NCBI RefSeq assembly: GCF_001543895.1
Contig: NZ_JYIJ01000019.1
Coordinates: forward strand, 806,001-870,000
Direction of reading: 5' to 3'
DNA length: 64,000 nucleotides
Source: Carbonactinospora thermoautotrophica
Lineage (GTDB): Bacteria > Actinomycetota > Actinomycetes > Streptomycetales > Carbonactinosporaceae
Positions 17,059-28,029 of this stretch are shown here, piece by piece. Position 1 is the first letter of the stretch. Every line of letters starts with the position of its first letter. A program made the position numbers and the translations under genes. Under the pieces are notes generated by a model that made no database searches, had not been told where the DNA came from, and saw only the letters and a list, made by a program, of their open reading frames with translations.

Positions 17059-17706
17059 GTGCGCGCCGTCATTCGCGGTTTCGGAGAGCTGCTGATCACC
17101 CTCGGGGTGATCATTTTGCTGTTCTGCGGCTACCAGGTGTTCTGGACGAGTCTCCAGGCCAAGTCGGCCATGAATCGTGAGAACAGCCAGCTGCGGGAGC
17201 AGTGGGAAGGGGGCGCTGGGGGGCTCAAGGCGTTCTCCCCCGGCCAGGGCTTCGCGATCATCCACATCCCGAGGCTCGGTGCGGACTACGAGAAGCCCAT
17301 CCTGGAGGGCACCTCGCTGGACATCCTCGACAAGGGTGTGGGCCACTACGAGGAAACGGCGATGCCCGGCGAGGTCGGCAACTTCTCCCTCGCCGGTCAC
17401 CGGCTCACCCACGGTGAGCCCTTCCGTCATCTGGACAAGCTGCGCAAGGGCGACTACGTCGTGATCGAGACGGCCGACTTCTGGTACACGTACCGGATCA
17501 CGACCAACCCCTACATCGTGCTGCCGAGCGACACCGAAGTGATCGCCCCGGTGCCGAACAGGCCTGGCAAGAAGCCGACCAAGGCGATGATCACCCTCAC
17601 GACCTGCCATCCCTGGTACAGCTCCGAGAAGCGGATGATCCTGCACGGGGTGTTGGTGTCCAAGCTGAAGCGGAGCGACGGCCCGCCGCCGGCGCTCCAG
17701 TCCTGA
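17059..17706 (+). CDS. class E sortase
   Basis: 215-residue membrane-bound transpeptidase that joins LAxTG-type surface proteins to the cell wall. N-terminal membrane anchor ([20 protein letters not shown]), catalytic His in [13 protein letters not shown], catalytic Cys in [14 protein letters not shown] with the Arg shortly after. Class E enzymes favour LAxTG over LPxTG. The protein at 1315 ends with LARTG and is the only candidate substrate I see here. Start GTG at 17059; operon with DUF881 upstream and a small membrane protein downstream. Confidence 0.93.
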   Translation: MRAVIRGFGELLITLGVIILLFCGYQVFWTSLQAKSAMNRENSQLREQWEGGAGGLKAFSPGQGFAIIHIPRLGADYEKPILEGTSLDILDKGVGHYEETAMPGEVGNFSLAGHRLTHGEPFRHLDKLRKGDYVVIETADFWYTYRITTNPYIVLPSDTEVIAPVPNRPGKKPTKAMITLTTCHPWYSSEKRMILHGVLVSKLKRSDGPPPALQS

Positions 17707-17727
17707 AGGTTACGAGGCAGTTCTCCC

Positions 17728-17958
17728 ATGTACGGCTGGATCTGGCGGCATCTTCCCGGGCCTTTCCTCGCGAAGCTCCTGCAGGCCCTCGTCCTGATCG
17801 GCATCGCGGTCTGGGCCCTGTTCGAGTACGTTTTCCCGAAGGCCGAGCCGCTGTTGCCGTTCCTGAACGTGACCGTCGACCAGGAGGCGCAGCCGGCCGC
17901 CCTGTCGGCCGCCACCCCGAGCGACGCCCGCGCGCCCGTTCGGGTGGAGAGCCTGTGA
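17728..17958 (+). CDS. small membrane protein between sortase and amidotransferase genes
   Basis: 76 residues with one transmembrane segment (AKLLQALVLIGIAVWALFEYVFP) and a Pro/Ala-rich tail. Similar short proteins occur at the same place in related genomes. Start ATG at 17728, 21 bp after the sortase stop. No function known. Confidence 0.8.
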   Translation: MYGWIWRHLPGPFLAKLLQALVLIGIAVWALFEYVFPKAEPLLPFLNVTVDQEAQPAALSAATPSDARAPVRVESL

Positions 17959-18004
17959 GGAACCCGGCCGCGCGGGCGGAGAAAGCCGAATAGCGAGGGC
18001 CGTC

Positions 18005-18637
18005 ATGGCGCGGATTCTGGTCGTCGACAACTACGACAGCTTCGTTTTCAACATCGTCCAGTACCTGTACCAGCTGGGCGCCGAGTGCGAGGTGCGGCGC
18101 AACGACGCCGTCTCCGTCGCTGACGCGGCCGGCTTCGACGGCGTGCTGCTCAGCCCCGGCCCCGGCACCCCCGAGGAGGCCGGCGTCTGTGTCGACATGG
18201 TCCGCTGGTGCGCCGAGCGTTCCCTGCCGCTGCTCGGCGTCTGCCTGGGCCACCAGTCGATCGGCGTCGCGTTCGGGGCCCGCGTCGACCGGGCGCCTGA
18301 GCTGCTGCACGGCAAGACCAGCCTGGTGCATCACTCGGGGGCCGGTGTCCTGCGCGGCCTGCCGTCCCCGTTCACCGCGACCCGGTACCACTCGCTCGCC
18401 ATCGATCCGACCACCGTGCCGGCCGAGCTGGAGGTCACCGGCCGCACCGAGAGTGGCGTGATCATGGCGGTGCGCCATCGCGATCTGCCGGTCGAGGGCG
18501 TGCAGTTCCACCCCGAGTCCGTCCTCACCGAGGGCGGCCACCGGCTGCTCGCCAACTGGCTGGCGGTATGCGGCGACTCCGGTGCCGTCGAACGCTCGGC
18601 CGGCCTCGCCCCGGTCGTGCGGCTGGCGAGCACCTGA
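18005..18637 (+). CDS. pabA: aminodeoxychorismate/anthranilate synthase component II (glutamine amidotransferase)
   Basis: 210-residue class I amidotransferase that releases ammonia from glutamine for a chorismate-using partner. Catalytic triad: Cys in GVCLGHQ, His and Glu in VQFHPES. PGPGTPEEAG is the oxyanion motif. The partner (pabB or trpE) is not in this window, so folate versus tryptophan use cannot be settled; the conserved position next to pknB favours the pabA/trpG-like label. It converges on pknB across a hairpin. Confidence 0.9.
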   Translation: MARILVVDNYDSFVFNIVQYLYQLGAECEVRRNDAVSVADAAGFDGVLLSPGPGTPEEAGVCVDMVRWCAERSLPLLGVCLGHQSIGVAFGARVDRAPELLHGKTSLVHHSGAGVLRGLPSPFTATRYHSLAIDPTTVPAELEVTGRTESGVIMAVRHRDLPVEGVQFHPESVLTEGGHRLLANWLAVCGDSGAVERSAGLAPVVRLAST

Positions 18638-18662
18638 GCCGGAGCATAGAGCCGAATACCAC

Positions 18663-18691
18663 ACAGAGGCGGGACTAGGTCCCGCCTCTGT
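18663..18691. terminator. hairpin between convergent pabA and pknB
   Basis: Perfect 12-bp stem ACAGAGGCGGGA / TCCCGCCTCTGT with a 5-base loop. There is no T-run on either side, so termination is inferred from position between the two convergent stop codons. Confidence 0.7.
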
Positions 18692-18716
18692 CCGCACCGC
18701 GTCCCGCGGGGTGGTG

Positions 18717-20545
<1,829 letters not shown>

Positions 20546-20549
<4 letters not shown>

Positions 20550-22105
20550 TCTTCTTGCCCTTCCCCTTGCCCTTCTTCGGCCTGGTCATGTGGCTTGTCA
20601 GCCGACACCACCGCCACGCGCGCGGTCTCCCTCCGGCTCAGCGTTCCGGTGGGGGCGATGGACGACACGGTACCCGCCTTGCCGTTCATGACCGAGTCGG
20701 CTTCGACCGGCGACAGGCCCGATCTTCTCAGCTCGCGGCACATCTCGGTAGCCGGGCGGTCGACGTGGTTGGCGGCAGCTACCTTGATCTTCGTCCATGG
20801 CCGCTGCTGAGTTACCGGCTGCGTGACTTCATACCGCTGGTCGTCCGCCTGCGGGGCGTATCGCGGCTGCGGGATCGCGCTGGCCGACTGGGTGACCGCT
20901 TGGTCGTGCCCCAGCGAAGCGATACGCGCCTGGGCCCGCCAGAACACCCAGGACACGTATACGCCGGCACCGAGCAGCGCGAGGAGTAACAGCCACGCGA
21001 GCAATCGGCGTCCGCGCCTGCGGCGGGGGCGGCTGCGGGGGCGGCTGCGGTGCGTGACGGTCGCCCCCGGCTGGGGGATGCGAGGTGGCGGCGTGGGCCG
21101 GGCGACCGGCCGAGCGCTCGGAGCCGGTGGAGGGTCCGGCATCGCTGGAGCGCTCCAGTAGGCGTACCCCGGCAGGTGCGCGGGCGGCTCCGCACCAGGG
21201 TGCTGGGGGTAGGCGTGGACCGGGGACGGCGCGACGGGTGGCCTCAGCTCGATCGGGGGCGGCTGGGTCGCCTGCATCGCGGCCCGGTAGGCGTCGCGCA
21301 GCGCGAGCAGCCGACGGCCGAAGTGGGCGGCGCTGGCCGGGCGCTGTGCCGGGTCCTTCGCCATCGCCCGGGCGACCAGGGCGCGCACACCGGCGGGGAT
21401 GTGGTCGGGCAGCGGCGGCGGCTCCTCGCGCAAGTGGGCGAGCGCCAGTGCGACCGGCGTCGCCGCGTCGAAGGGGCGGCGCCCGGACAGGCACTCGTAC
21501 GCGACCACACCGAGCGCGTAGATGTCGCTCGCGGGTGTGGCCCGCTGCCCGGCGCTCTGCTCGGGCGAGAAGTAGTGGGGCGTGCCCATCACCCGGCCGG
21601 TCTGGGTCAGGGTCTGGGTGCCGAGGCCGCGGGCGATCCCGAAGTCGGCCAGCTTCACCTGGCCGTTCGGCATGACGAGGATGTTGCCGGGCTTGATGTC
21701 CCGGTGCACGACACCCTTGTCATGGGCGGCCTGGAGGGCGAGCGCCGCCTGCCCGATGATGTCCAGGGTGCGGTCGACGCTGAGGGCGCCTTCCTTCATG
21801 AGCAGGGCCGACAGCGGCTCGCCCGGGACCAGCTCCATGACGAGGTACGCGTAGCGCCTGTCCTCGCCGTAGTCGAACACCTGGGCGATCCCGGGATGGG
21901 AGATCAGCGCCGTGTTGCGGGCCTCGTTGCGGAACCGCTCCAGGAACAGCGGATCGTCCACGATCTCAGGACGCAGTACCTTGACGGCGACGTCCCGGCC
22001 GAGCGCCAGGTCGTTCGCCCGCCAGACCTCTCCCATGCCACCCCTGGCGATGCGCTCCTTGAGCTGGTAGCGCCCGCCGAGGAGGAGGTCTCCCGCGGGA
22101 CTCAC
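20546..22105 (-). CDS. pknA: serine/threonine protein kinase PknA
   Basis: 519 residues. Kinase domain about 10-275 with ARGGMGEVWRAND, VAVKVL, HRDIKPGNIL, DFGIARG. A Pro-rich linker follows, then a basic stretch and one transmembrane segment (LLAWLLLLALLGAGVYVSWVF) near 370-390. The outer domain (about 120 residues) is usually described as PASTA-free in PknA, but here residues about 440-500 (EMCRELRRSGLSP... TLSRRETARVAVVSA) look like a divergent PASTA repeat. ATGA overlap with pbpA upstream and with pknB downstream. Confidence 0.94.
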
Positions 22106-23559
22106 TGGTCGAGCACCGCCTCCATAACCTGCTTCGCCAACGGCGCGGCCAGCGAGCCGCCGCCGATCTCGCTCCGGTCGGATGAGCCGTTCTCAATGAC
22201 AACGGCGACAGCTACCTTCGGGTTTTGCGCCGGAGCGAACGAGATGAACCAGGCCAGGGGCAGGTCGTTCTTGCCCTGCTGCGCGGTGCCGGTCTTGCCC
22301 GCCACCTGGACGCCGGGGATCCGCGCCTTCCTGCCGGTGCCGTTCTCCACGACGTTGACCATCCAGCCGGCCACGGTCGCGGCGACCTCCGGAGGGACGG
22401 CCTCGCTGAGGACCTTCGGCTTGGTGCGGCTCAGGGTGGACAGGTCCGGGCCGCGGACCTCCTGCACCAGGTACGGCTTCATGACCTTGCCGCCGTTGGC
22501 GATGCCCGCCGCGACCATCGCCATCTGCAGTGGGGTGGCCCGCACGTCGTACTGACCGATCGCGCTGTAGGCCAGGAACGGCTCGTCCAAGTCCCGCGGG
22601 AACACGCTCTCGGCGCTGCCCAGCAGCTTGGGGTCGGAGTTGAACCCGAACCGCTCGGCGTACTGGCGCAGGACGCCCTCGCCGAGCTCGAGGCCGACTG
22701 AGCCGAAGGCGGTGTTGCAGGACACCTCGAGCGCCTTCTCGAAGCCGGTCCTGCCGTCGCCGCCGCCGTCGGGGCAGGCCCTGTGGTACTCGTTCGGCAG
22801 CGACTTGTTGGTCTTCGGCAGGTCGAGCGTGGGCGCGGCGTACAGCCGCGAGCCTGTGGAGAACTTGCCGCTGGCGAGCGCCGCCGCCGCGGTCACCACC
22901 TTGAACGTGGAGCCCGGCGGGTACGTCTCCTGGAGGGCCCGATTCAGCATGGGCTTGTCCGGGTCCTTGATCAGCTTGTTGTACGCCTTCTGGACGTCGC
23001 CGGGGTTGTGCGAGGCGAGGTCGTTCGGGTCGTAGGAGGGGCTGCTCGCCATCGCCAGGACCGCGCCGGTCTGCGGGTCGAGCGCGACGATCGCGCCCTC
23101 CTTGCCGCGCAGCGCCTTCCAGGCGGCGTCCTGCGCCTTGGGGTCGATGGTCAGCAGCACGCTGCCGCCCCGCGCCGGCTTGCCGCTGAACAGGTCGACG
23201 ATCCGGCTGGCGAACAGGCTGTCGTCGGTGCCGTTGAGGATCGAGTTCTCGACGTTCTCGATGCCCCGGGCGCTGCCGGTGATCGCGTAGTAGCCGGTGA
23301 TCGGCGCGTACTTCGGACCCTGCGGGTACACGCGCTGGTAGTTGTACTTGCCGCCGGTCGGCTTCGACTTGGCGACCGGGGTGCCGGCGACCAGGATCTC
23401 GCCGCGCTCCCTGTCGTACTCCTCGATCAGGCGGCGCGGGTTGTACTGGCTGTCCCGGTACTTGCCCGCGTTGAGGAACTGCACGTAGTTCGCGTTGAGC
23501 AGCAACGCGAAGAACAGCAGCCCGCACATCAGGGCGCTCCGCCGGATCGACCTGTTCAC
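22102..23559 (-). CDS. pbpA: class B penicillin-binding protein PbpA
   Basis: 485-residue peptidoglycan transpeptidase anchored by an N-terminal helix (ALMCGLLFFALLLNANYVQF). The active-site Ser is in the YPPGSTFKVV segment (SxxK), SCN appears in EVSCNTAFG, and KTGT in VAGKTGTAQQ. Start GTG at 23559 overlaps the rodA stop by 4 bp (GTGA), which fixes the start. Works with RodA, the glycan polymerase encoded just upstream. Confidence 0.95.
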   Translation of the reverse strand: MNRSIRRSALMCGLLFFALLLNANYVQFLNAGKYRDSQYNPRRLIEEYDRERGEILVAGTPVAKSKPTGGKYNYQRVYPQGPKYAPITGYYAITGSARGIENVENSILNGTDDSLFASRIVDLFSGKPARGGSVLLTIDPKAQDAAWKALRGKEGAIVALDPQTGAVLAMASSPSYDPNDLASHNPGDVQKAYNKLIKDPDKPMLNRALQETYPPGSTFKVVTAAAALASGKFSTGSRLYAAPTLDLPKTNKSLPNEYHRACPDGGGDGRTGFEKALEVSCNTAFGSVGLELGEGVLRQYAERFGFNSDPKLLGSAESVFPRDLDEPFLAYSAIGQYDVRATPLQMAMVAAGIANGGKVMKPYLVQEVRGPDLSTLSRTKPKVLSEAVPPEVAATVAGWMVNVVENGTGRKARIPGVQVAGKTGTAQQGKNDLPLAWFISFAPAQNPKVAVAVVIENGSSDRSEIGGGSLAAPLAKQVMEAVLDQ

Positions 23560-24950
23560 AGCCGCACCACCTGCGTCTTTTCGTCGTCGGGGGAGGTCGG
23601 CGGGGTGGTCTCGGGCGCCGGGCGGCGGGCGTGGTCGCTGATTCGCAGCAGCAGCCCGATGATCGCCCAGTTCGCCACCAGCGAGGAGCCGCCCGCAGCC
23701 ATGAACGGCGTGGTGAGACCGGTCAGCGGGATCAGCTTGGTGACGCCGCCGACGACCACGAACACCTGCAGCGAGAGGATCACCGCGAAACCGGCGGCGA
23801 GCAGCTTGCCGAACGGGTCCCGGCAGCCGACCGCGGTGCGGAAGCCCCGCTCCACGACCAGCGCGTAGATGAGCAGCAGCGCCATCAGACCGGCCAGGCC
23901 CAGCTCCTCGCCGTAAGCGGCGATGATGAAGTCCGACCTGCCGTAGATGCCCTGGTACTCGACGTGGCCCTGGCCGAGCCCGGTGCCGGTCACGCCGCCC
24001 CAGGCGAGCCCCATCAGCGAGTGCAGGATCTGGAACGTGCTGCCGCCCGGGTCGGCGAACGGGTCGAGCCAGCTCTCCACACGGACCTGCACGTGGCCGA
24101 AGATCAGGTACGCGAAGTACGCCCCGCTGAGGAACAACAGGCCGCCGAGCAGCAGCCAGGAGATCCGCTCGGTCGAGATGTACAGCAGTGCCACGAAGCT
24201 GCCGTAGAACAGCAGCGAGGTGCCGAGGTCCTTCTCGAAGACCAGGATGAGCAGGCCGAGTCCCCAGGCGACCAGGATGGGGCCGAGGTCCCGGCCGCGT
24301 GGCAGGTCGACGCCGAGGATCCGCTTGCCGGCGAGCGCGAGCGCGTCGCGTTTCACCACCAGGTAGCCGGCGAAGAAGATCATCAGCAGGATCTTCGCGA
24401 ACTCGCCGGGCTGGATGGAAAACCCGCCGATCCGCACCCACAGCTTCGCGCCGTTGATCTCGGAGTTGGGGAGGAACGCCGGCAGGGCCAGCAGCGCCAG
24501 GCCGGCCGCTCCCGCGGTGTACGTGTAGCGCTGCAGCGTCCGGTGGTCCTTGACCGCCACGACCACGGCTGTGAAGAACGCGATGCCGATCGCGGTCCAC
24601 AGGAGCTGGGTGGGCGCGACCGCGCTCTTGGACTTGCCCGTGGCGATCAGCGCCAGGTCCACCCGGTGGATGACCACCAGACCGAGGCCGTTCACCAGGG
24701 TGACCAGCGGCAGCAGCAGCGGGTCGGCGTACTTGGCGAACCGGCGCAGCACCAGATGGGCGACCAGGACGAGCAGGCCCAGCCCGGCCGTGTACCCCCA
24801 CATGCCCGAGGGGATCTCGCCCGCCACGGCGAGGCCCACGTTCGCGTAGGCCGCCGCCGGGATGACGACGGCGAAGACCAGCAGCAGGAGCTCGACGTTG
24901 CGCCTGCTGCGGGTCACCTGGGGTATGACGGTCGCGGTCGCGCTGCTCAT
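23556..24950 (-). CDS. rodA: RodA/FtsW family peptidoglycan polymerase
   Basis: 464 residues with about ten membrane segments. SEDS-family motifs include FSIQPGEFAKI and the final GGSSLVANWAIIGLLLRIS. SEDS proteins polymerise lipid II into glycan strands with a partner class B PBP, here pbpA. The Arg-rich cytoplasmic C-terminus ends DDEKTQVVRL. It starts 10 bp after pstP. Confidence 0.95.
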   Translation of the reverse strand: MSSATATVIPQVTRSRRNVELLLLVFAVVIPAAAYANVGLAVAGEIPSGMWGYTAGLGLLVLVAHLVLRRFAKYADPLLLPLVTLVNGLGLVVIHRVDLALIATGKSKSAVAPTQLLWTAIGIAFFTAVVVAVKDHRTLQRYTYTAGAAGLALLALPAFLPNSEINGAKLWVRIGGFSIQPGEFAKILLMIFFAGYLVVKRDALALAGKRILGVDLPRGRDLGPILVAWGLGLLILVFEKDLGTSLLFYGSFVALLYISTERISWLLLGGLLFLSGAYFAYLIFGHVQVRVESWLDPFADPGGSTFQILHSLMGLAWGGVTGTGLGQGHVEYQGIYGRSDFIIAAYGEELGLAGLMALLLIYALVVERGFRTAVGCRDPFGKLLAAGFAVILSLQVFVVVGGVTKLIPLTGLTTPFMAAGGSSLVANWAIIGLLLRISDHARRPAPETTPPTSPDDEKTQVVRL

Positions 24951-24960
24951 GCTCGGTTGC

Positions 24961-26388
24961 TCACCCGCGGTCGTTTCCGCACTCCATCAGGATGCGCTTC
25001 TGGTCTGGTGTGTCGGCCGCCTGGCCGCTCGGCGGCGGGGTGCCCGTCGCGTCAAGGCCCAGTTCCTGGCTCTCGACGCTGGGCAGGCCGGTCTGCGCGG
25101 CGGACGGCTTCGGGTCCGGGGTCGTGCCCGGCTGTTGCTTCTGCTTCCGCTGGGCCTGCTCCCGGGCGCGCTGGCAGTCGGCGGCCCGCAGGCGCAGCTC
25201 GTTCACGATCTGCTTGGCGTGGTCCAGGTTCTTGGCCGGCAGGGTCCGCGCGAGCTGTTCCCGGTCGCTCGGCGGCAACTCGTTGAGCGACACGTCGCTC
25301 GCCTGGTACAGGCTCGACATCGAGAAGCCGGCCAGCTCCTGGTTCAGGCCGCGGTAGATCGCGACCTTGTCCTTTTCCGCGCCCACGTAGTACTGGTTCT
25401 GCGTCCAGCGGTACGCCCCGTACAGGCCGCCCGTGGCCAGGGCGAGCACCAGGCCGAGGCCGAGCACCCACTTGACCGCCCTGCTCCGCCGACGCGGGAA
25501 CTCCGGCGGCTCGCCGTACCCGGTCGGGGACTCGTCAGGCGGCGGCTGCTGGAAGCTCTGCAACGCCACTGCGGCCCGGCCGGCCGCGGTGTCCATGCTG
25601 GGCTGGGCCTGCTGGCGCGCCTGGTGCTCGGCCGCTGCGCCCACCACCTGCGGGATCATCGGCGGCTGGGGATCCTCGACGACGTCGGCGACGATGCAGG
25701 TGATGTTGTCCGGGCCGCCGCCGCGCAGGGCGAGCTGGACCAGGGCGTCGACCGCCTCCTCCGGGTCGCCCTTGGGCAGCGTGGCCTCGATCGTCTCCCG
25801 GCTCACCACGCCGGACAGGCCGTCCGAGCAGAGCAGGTACCGGTCGCCGGGCCGGGCTTCGCGGATGGACAGGTCCAGGTCGACGTTGCCGCGCCCGTCG
25901 ATCGCGCGCATGAGCAGCGACCGCTGCGGATGGTGGTCGGCCTCCTCCTCGGTGATCCGGCCCTCGTCGACGAGCTGCTGCACCCAGGTGTGGTCGTGCG
26001 TGATCTGGGTCAGCCGGCCATCACGCAGCAGGTACGCGCGCGAGTCGCCGACGTGGACCATGCCGATGCGCGCCCCGGACCACAGCAGCGCGGTGAGGGT
26101 GGTGCCCATGCCCTCCAGCTGGGGGTGCTGCTCGACCAGGTGGCGCAGTTGCTCGTTGGCGCGCTCGACCGCGACCGCGAGCAGGTCGAGCAGGTTGGTG
26201 CCGGGGATCTCGTCGTCGAGCGGGGCGAGGTTGGCGATGACCACCGAGCTGGCCACTTCGCCGGCGGCCTGGCCGCCCATGCCATCCGCGACAGCCAGCA
26301 GGCGTGGCCCGGCGTAGCCGGAGTCCTCGTTGCCGTCGCGCAGCAGGCCCACGTCGGAGCGGGCGGCGAAGCGGAGGGACAAGGTCAT
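24961..26388 (-). CDS. pstP: PP2C-family serine/threonine phosphatase PstP
   Basis: 475 residues. Catalytic domain about 1-240 with the metal-binding motifs RSDVGLLRDGNEDS, VADGMGGQAAGEVAS, GDSRAYLLRDG, LCSDGLSGVV and GGPDNITCIV. A Pro-rich linker, one transmembrane segment (AVKWVLGLGLVLALATGGLYGAY) and an extracellular tail follow, as in mycobacterial PstP. It dephosphorylates PknA, PknB and their targets. ATG at 26388; 9 bp from the fhaB stop. Confidence 0.95.
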   Translation of the reverse strand: MTLSLRFAARSDVGLLRDGNEDSGYAGPRLLAVADGMGGQAAGEVASSVVIANLAPLDDEIPGTNLLDLLAVAVERANEQLRHLVEQHPQLEGMGTTLTALLWSGARIGMVHVGDSRAYLLRDGRLTQITHDHTWVQQLVDEGRITEEEADHHPQRSLLMRAIDGRGNVDLDLSIREARPGDRYLLCSDGLSGVVSRETIEATLPKGDPEEAVDALVQLALRGGGPDNITCIVADVVEDPQPPMIPQVVGAAAEHQARQQAQPSMDTAAGRAAVALQSFQQPPPDESPTGYGEPPEFPRRRSRAVKWVLGLGLVLALATGGLYGAYRWTQNQYYVGAEKDKVAIYRGLNQELAGFSMSSLYQASDVSLNELPPSDREQLARTLPAKNLDHAKQIVNELRLRAADCQRAREQAQRKQKQQPGTTPDPKPSAAQTGLPSVESQELGLDATGTPPPSGQAADTPDQKRILMECGNDRG

Positions 26389-26396
26389 ACTCAGCG

Positions 26397-26876
26397 CTAC
26401 TTCCGCAGTTCGAGGACGGTCTTGCCGATCCGGATCGGAACGCCCAACGGTACGGGAGTCGGGCCGTTGATCTTGGCCCGGTCCAGGTACGTCCCGTTCG
26501 TGCTACCGAGGTCCTCGACCATCCAGCGCCCGTTGTCGGGGTAGATCCGGGCGTGCCGGCTGGACGCGTAGTCGTCGTCGAGGACCAAGGTCGAGTCGTG
26601 CGAGCGCCCGATCGTCACCGGTTGGTCGGTGAGCGTCACGGTGGTGCCGGCCAGGGAGCCCGCGGTGACCACGAGCTTGCCCGGCGCGCTGCGCGGACGC
26701 TTCTGCGCCCTGGGGGCGGGCGGGCGGGGCTGCCGTGCCGGGCTGGCCTTCGGCTGGGGCTGCGTCACCCGCGTACCGAACAGGTCGGACCGCATCACCG
26801 ACACCGTGGTCAGCACGAACAGCCACAGTACGGCCAGGAATCCCAGCCGGATGACGGTGAGGGTCAGTTCAGACAT
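26397..26876 (-). CDS. fhaB: FHA-domain protein FhaB (FipA)
   Basis: 159 residues: an N-terminal membrane helix (LTLTVIRLGFLAVLWLFVLTTV), a basic linker, and a C-terminal phosphothreonine-binding FHA domain (VTIGRSHDSTLVL, DDYASSRHARIY, DLGSTNGTYLD). In mycobacteria this protein links PknB signalling to the division machinery. First ATG at 26876, 9 bp after fhaA. Confidence 0.93.
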   Translation of the reverse strand: MSELTLTVIRLGFLAVLWLFVLTTVSVMRSDLFGTRVTQPQPKASPARQPRPPAPRAQKRPRSAPGKLVVTAGSLAGTTVTLTDQPVTIGRSHDSTLVLDDDYASSRHARIYPDNGRWMVEDLGSTNGTYLDRAKINGPTPVPLGVPIRIGKTVLELRK

Positions 26877-26885
26877 GGGCGCGCG

Positions 26886-27572
26886 TCACCCCGTACGGAA
26901 GATCAGAGTGGTGTTCCCAAGGATGATCACCGAGCCGTCCCGCAGGGGGGCCTGGTCGACCGGCCGGCCGTCGACGATCACGCCGTTCGTGGAGCCCAGG
27001 TCGGTGATGATCGCCGTGTCGCCCCCGGCGCGGATCTCGGCGTGCCGCCGCGACACCCCGGGGTCCTCGATGCGCAGGTCCACATCGAGGCCGCGGCCGA
27101 TGGTCATGACCGGCTTGGTCAGCGGATGCCGGGCGCCGTTGATCTCCAGGTATGCCACGGGCCGGCCGGCCGGCGGCGCCGCAGCCGCCATCGGCACCAC
27201 CCCGGCCAGTGCCTGGCTGCGCACCCGGAACATGCCGGTCTCCAGGTCGTCGACCCGCTCGAACCGAATCTGGACCGGGCCGACGAAGGAGTACCCCTGC
27301 TCCTGGGCGTACTCGGTGACCATGCTCGCCAGCTCGCTGCACAGCGGTTGGGCGTAGACGGACAAGCGCTCGTAGTCGTGGTGCCCCAGCTCGACGACGA
27401 AGTCGTTGGGCACGATGGTGCGCCCGCGGCTCACGATCGCGGCTCGGTCGGTGCACTCGCGCTGCAAGGCGCTCGCGATCTCGACCGGCTGCACCTCGGC
27501 CTTGAACGCCTTGGCGAAGGCACCGTCGACGAGCCCCTGCAGACGGCGCTCGAAGCGCTGCAGGACTCCCAC
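26886..27572 (-). CDS. fhaA: FHA-domain protein FhaA with N-terminal DUF3662
   Basis: 228 residues: DUF3662 domain about 1-115 (LQRFERRLQGLVDGAFAKAF ...) and an FHA domain about 145-228 (MTIGRGLDVDLRI, GVSRRHAEI, DLGSTNGVIVDG). The long disordered linker seen in mycobacterial FhaA is short here. The GTG at 27572 is preceded by GGGAGG, which sets the start. First gene of the seven-gene minus-strand operon. Confidence 0.94.
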   Translation of the reverse strand: MGVLQRFERRLQGLVDGAFAKAFKAEVQPVEIASALQRECTDRAAIVSRGRTIVPNDFVVELGHHDYERLSVYAQPLCSELASMVTEYAQEQGYSFVGPVQIRFERVDDLETGMFRVRSQALAGVVPMAAAAPPAGRPVAYLEINGARHPLTKPVMTIGRGLDVDLRIEDPGVSRRHAEIRAGGDTAIITDLGSTNGVIVDGRPVDQAPLRDGSVIILGNTTLIFRTG

Positions 27573-27896
27573 GGGGCACCTCCCTTCGGCGACTGGTAAC
27601 TCATGGTCGGGCCCGCAAGCGCGCCCACTACGTCGGACGGCCCAACGGCCTCCAGCTCAGATCGTATCCGGGTATGGCGGAAGGGCACCCGCCACACGTG
27701 TGATCCCGGGCAACACCTTGATCACCAGGAAACCCGACGGCGGGCCGCCTGTCATCCCCTACGTCACAGACGCGCTTTCCAAGGCGCCAGAGTCCGGAAC
27801 GAATCGAGCCCGGCCGGCGTTCCCTTTGGTAGTCGGTTGGATACCGTACCCCGATTCAGCGGTACGGCTGAATCCGTGCTAGCCTGATGCCGCTTC
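27573..27896. other. divergent promoter region between fhaA operon and tRNA-Leu
   Basis: 324 bp with no gene. It must hold the start of the fhaA-pknB operon on the minus strand and of tRNA-Leu on the plus strand. The clearest signal is the tRNA-Leu promoter at 27855-27885. I see no confident minus-strand promoter. Confidence 0.5.
27855..27885 (+). promoter_or_regulatory. putative promoter of tRNA-Leu, overlapped by an inverted repeat
   Basis: TTCAGC (27855-27860), 19 bases, TAGCCT (27880-27885), and the tRNA starts 11 bases later. A perfect 8-bp inverted repeat GATTCAGC (27853-27860) / GCTGAATC (27867-27874) covers the -35 and the spacer, so it could be an operator or a small hairpin. Confidence 0.4.
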
Positions 27897-27981
27897 GCGC
27901 GAGTGGCGGAATAGGCAGACGCGCAGGATTCAGGTTCCTGTGCCCGTTAAGGGCGTGGGGGTTCAACTCCCCCCTCGCGCA
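27897..27981 (+). tRNA. tRNA-Leu (CAG)
   Basis: 85-nt tRNA with a long variable arm. Acceptor GCGCGAG (27897-27903) pairs with CTCGCGC (27974-27980). Anticodon CAG at 27931-27933 in the loop TTCAGGT. CCA is not encoded. In related genomes this tRNA also closes the fhaA-pknB cluster. Confidence 0.97.
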
Positions 27982-27987
27982 CTTCCG

Positions 27988-28029
27988 ACAAGGGCTCGGG
28001 TACGGCGGAAGCCGCACCCGAGCCCTTGT
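27988..28029 (+). terminator. terminator of tRNA-Leu
   Basis: Perfect 14-bp stem ACAAGGGCTCGGGT / ACCCGAGCCCTTGT (27988-28001 with 28016-28029), topped by a further CGGC/GCCG stem with a GGAA loop. A CGTTT follows. Confidence 0.85.

Noticed and set aside
22102-24801. 899-codon minus-strand open frame spanning pbpA and rodA
   Set aside because: Only its last 485 codons are pbpA. The upstream part is an out-of-frame shadow of rodA, which is a sound gene with the expected overlaps.
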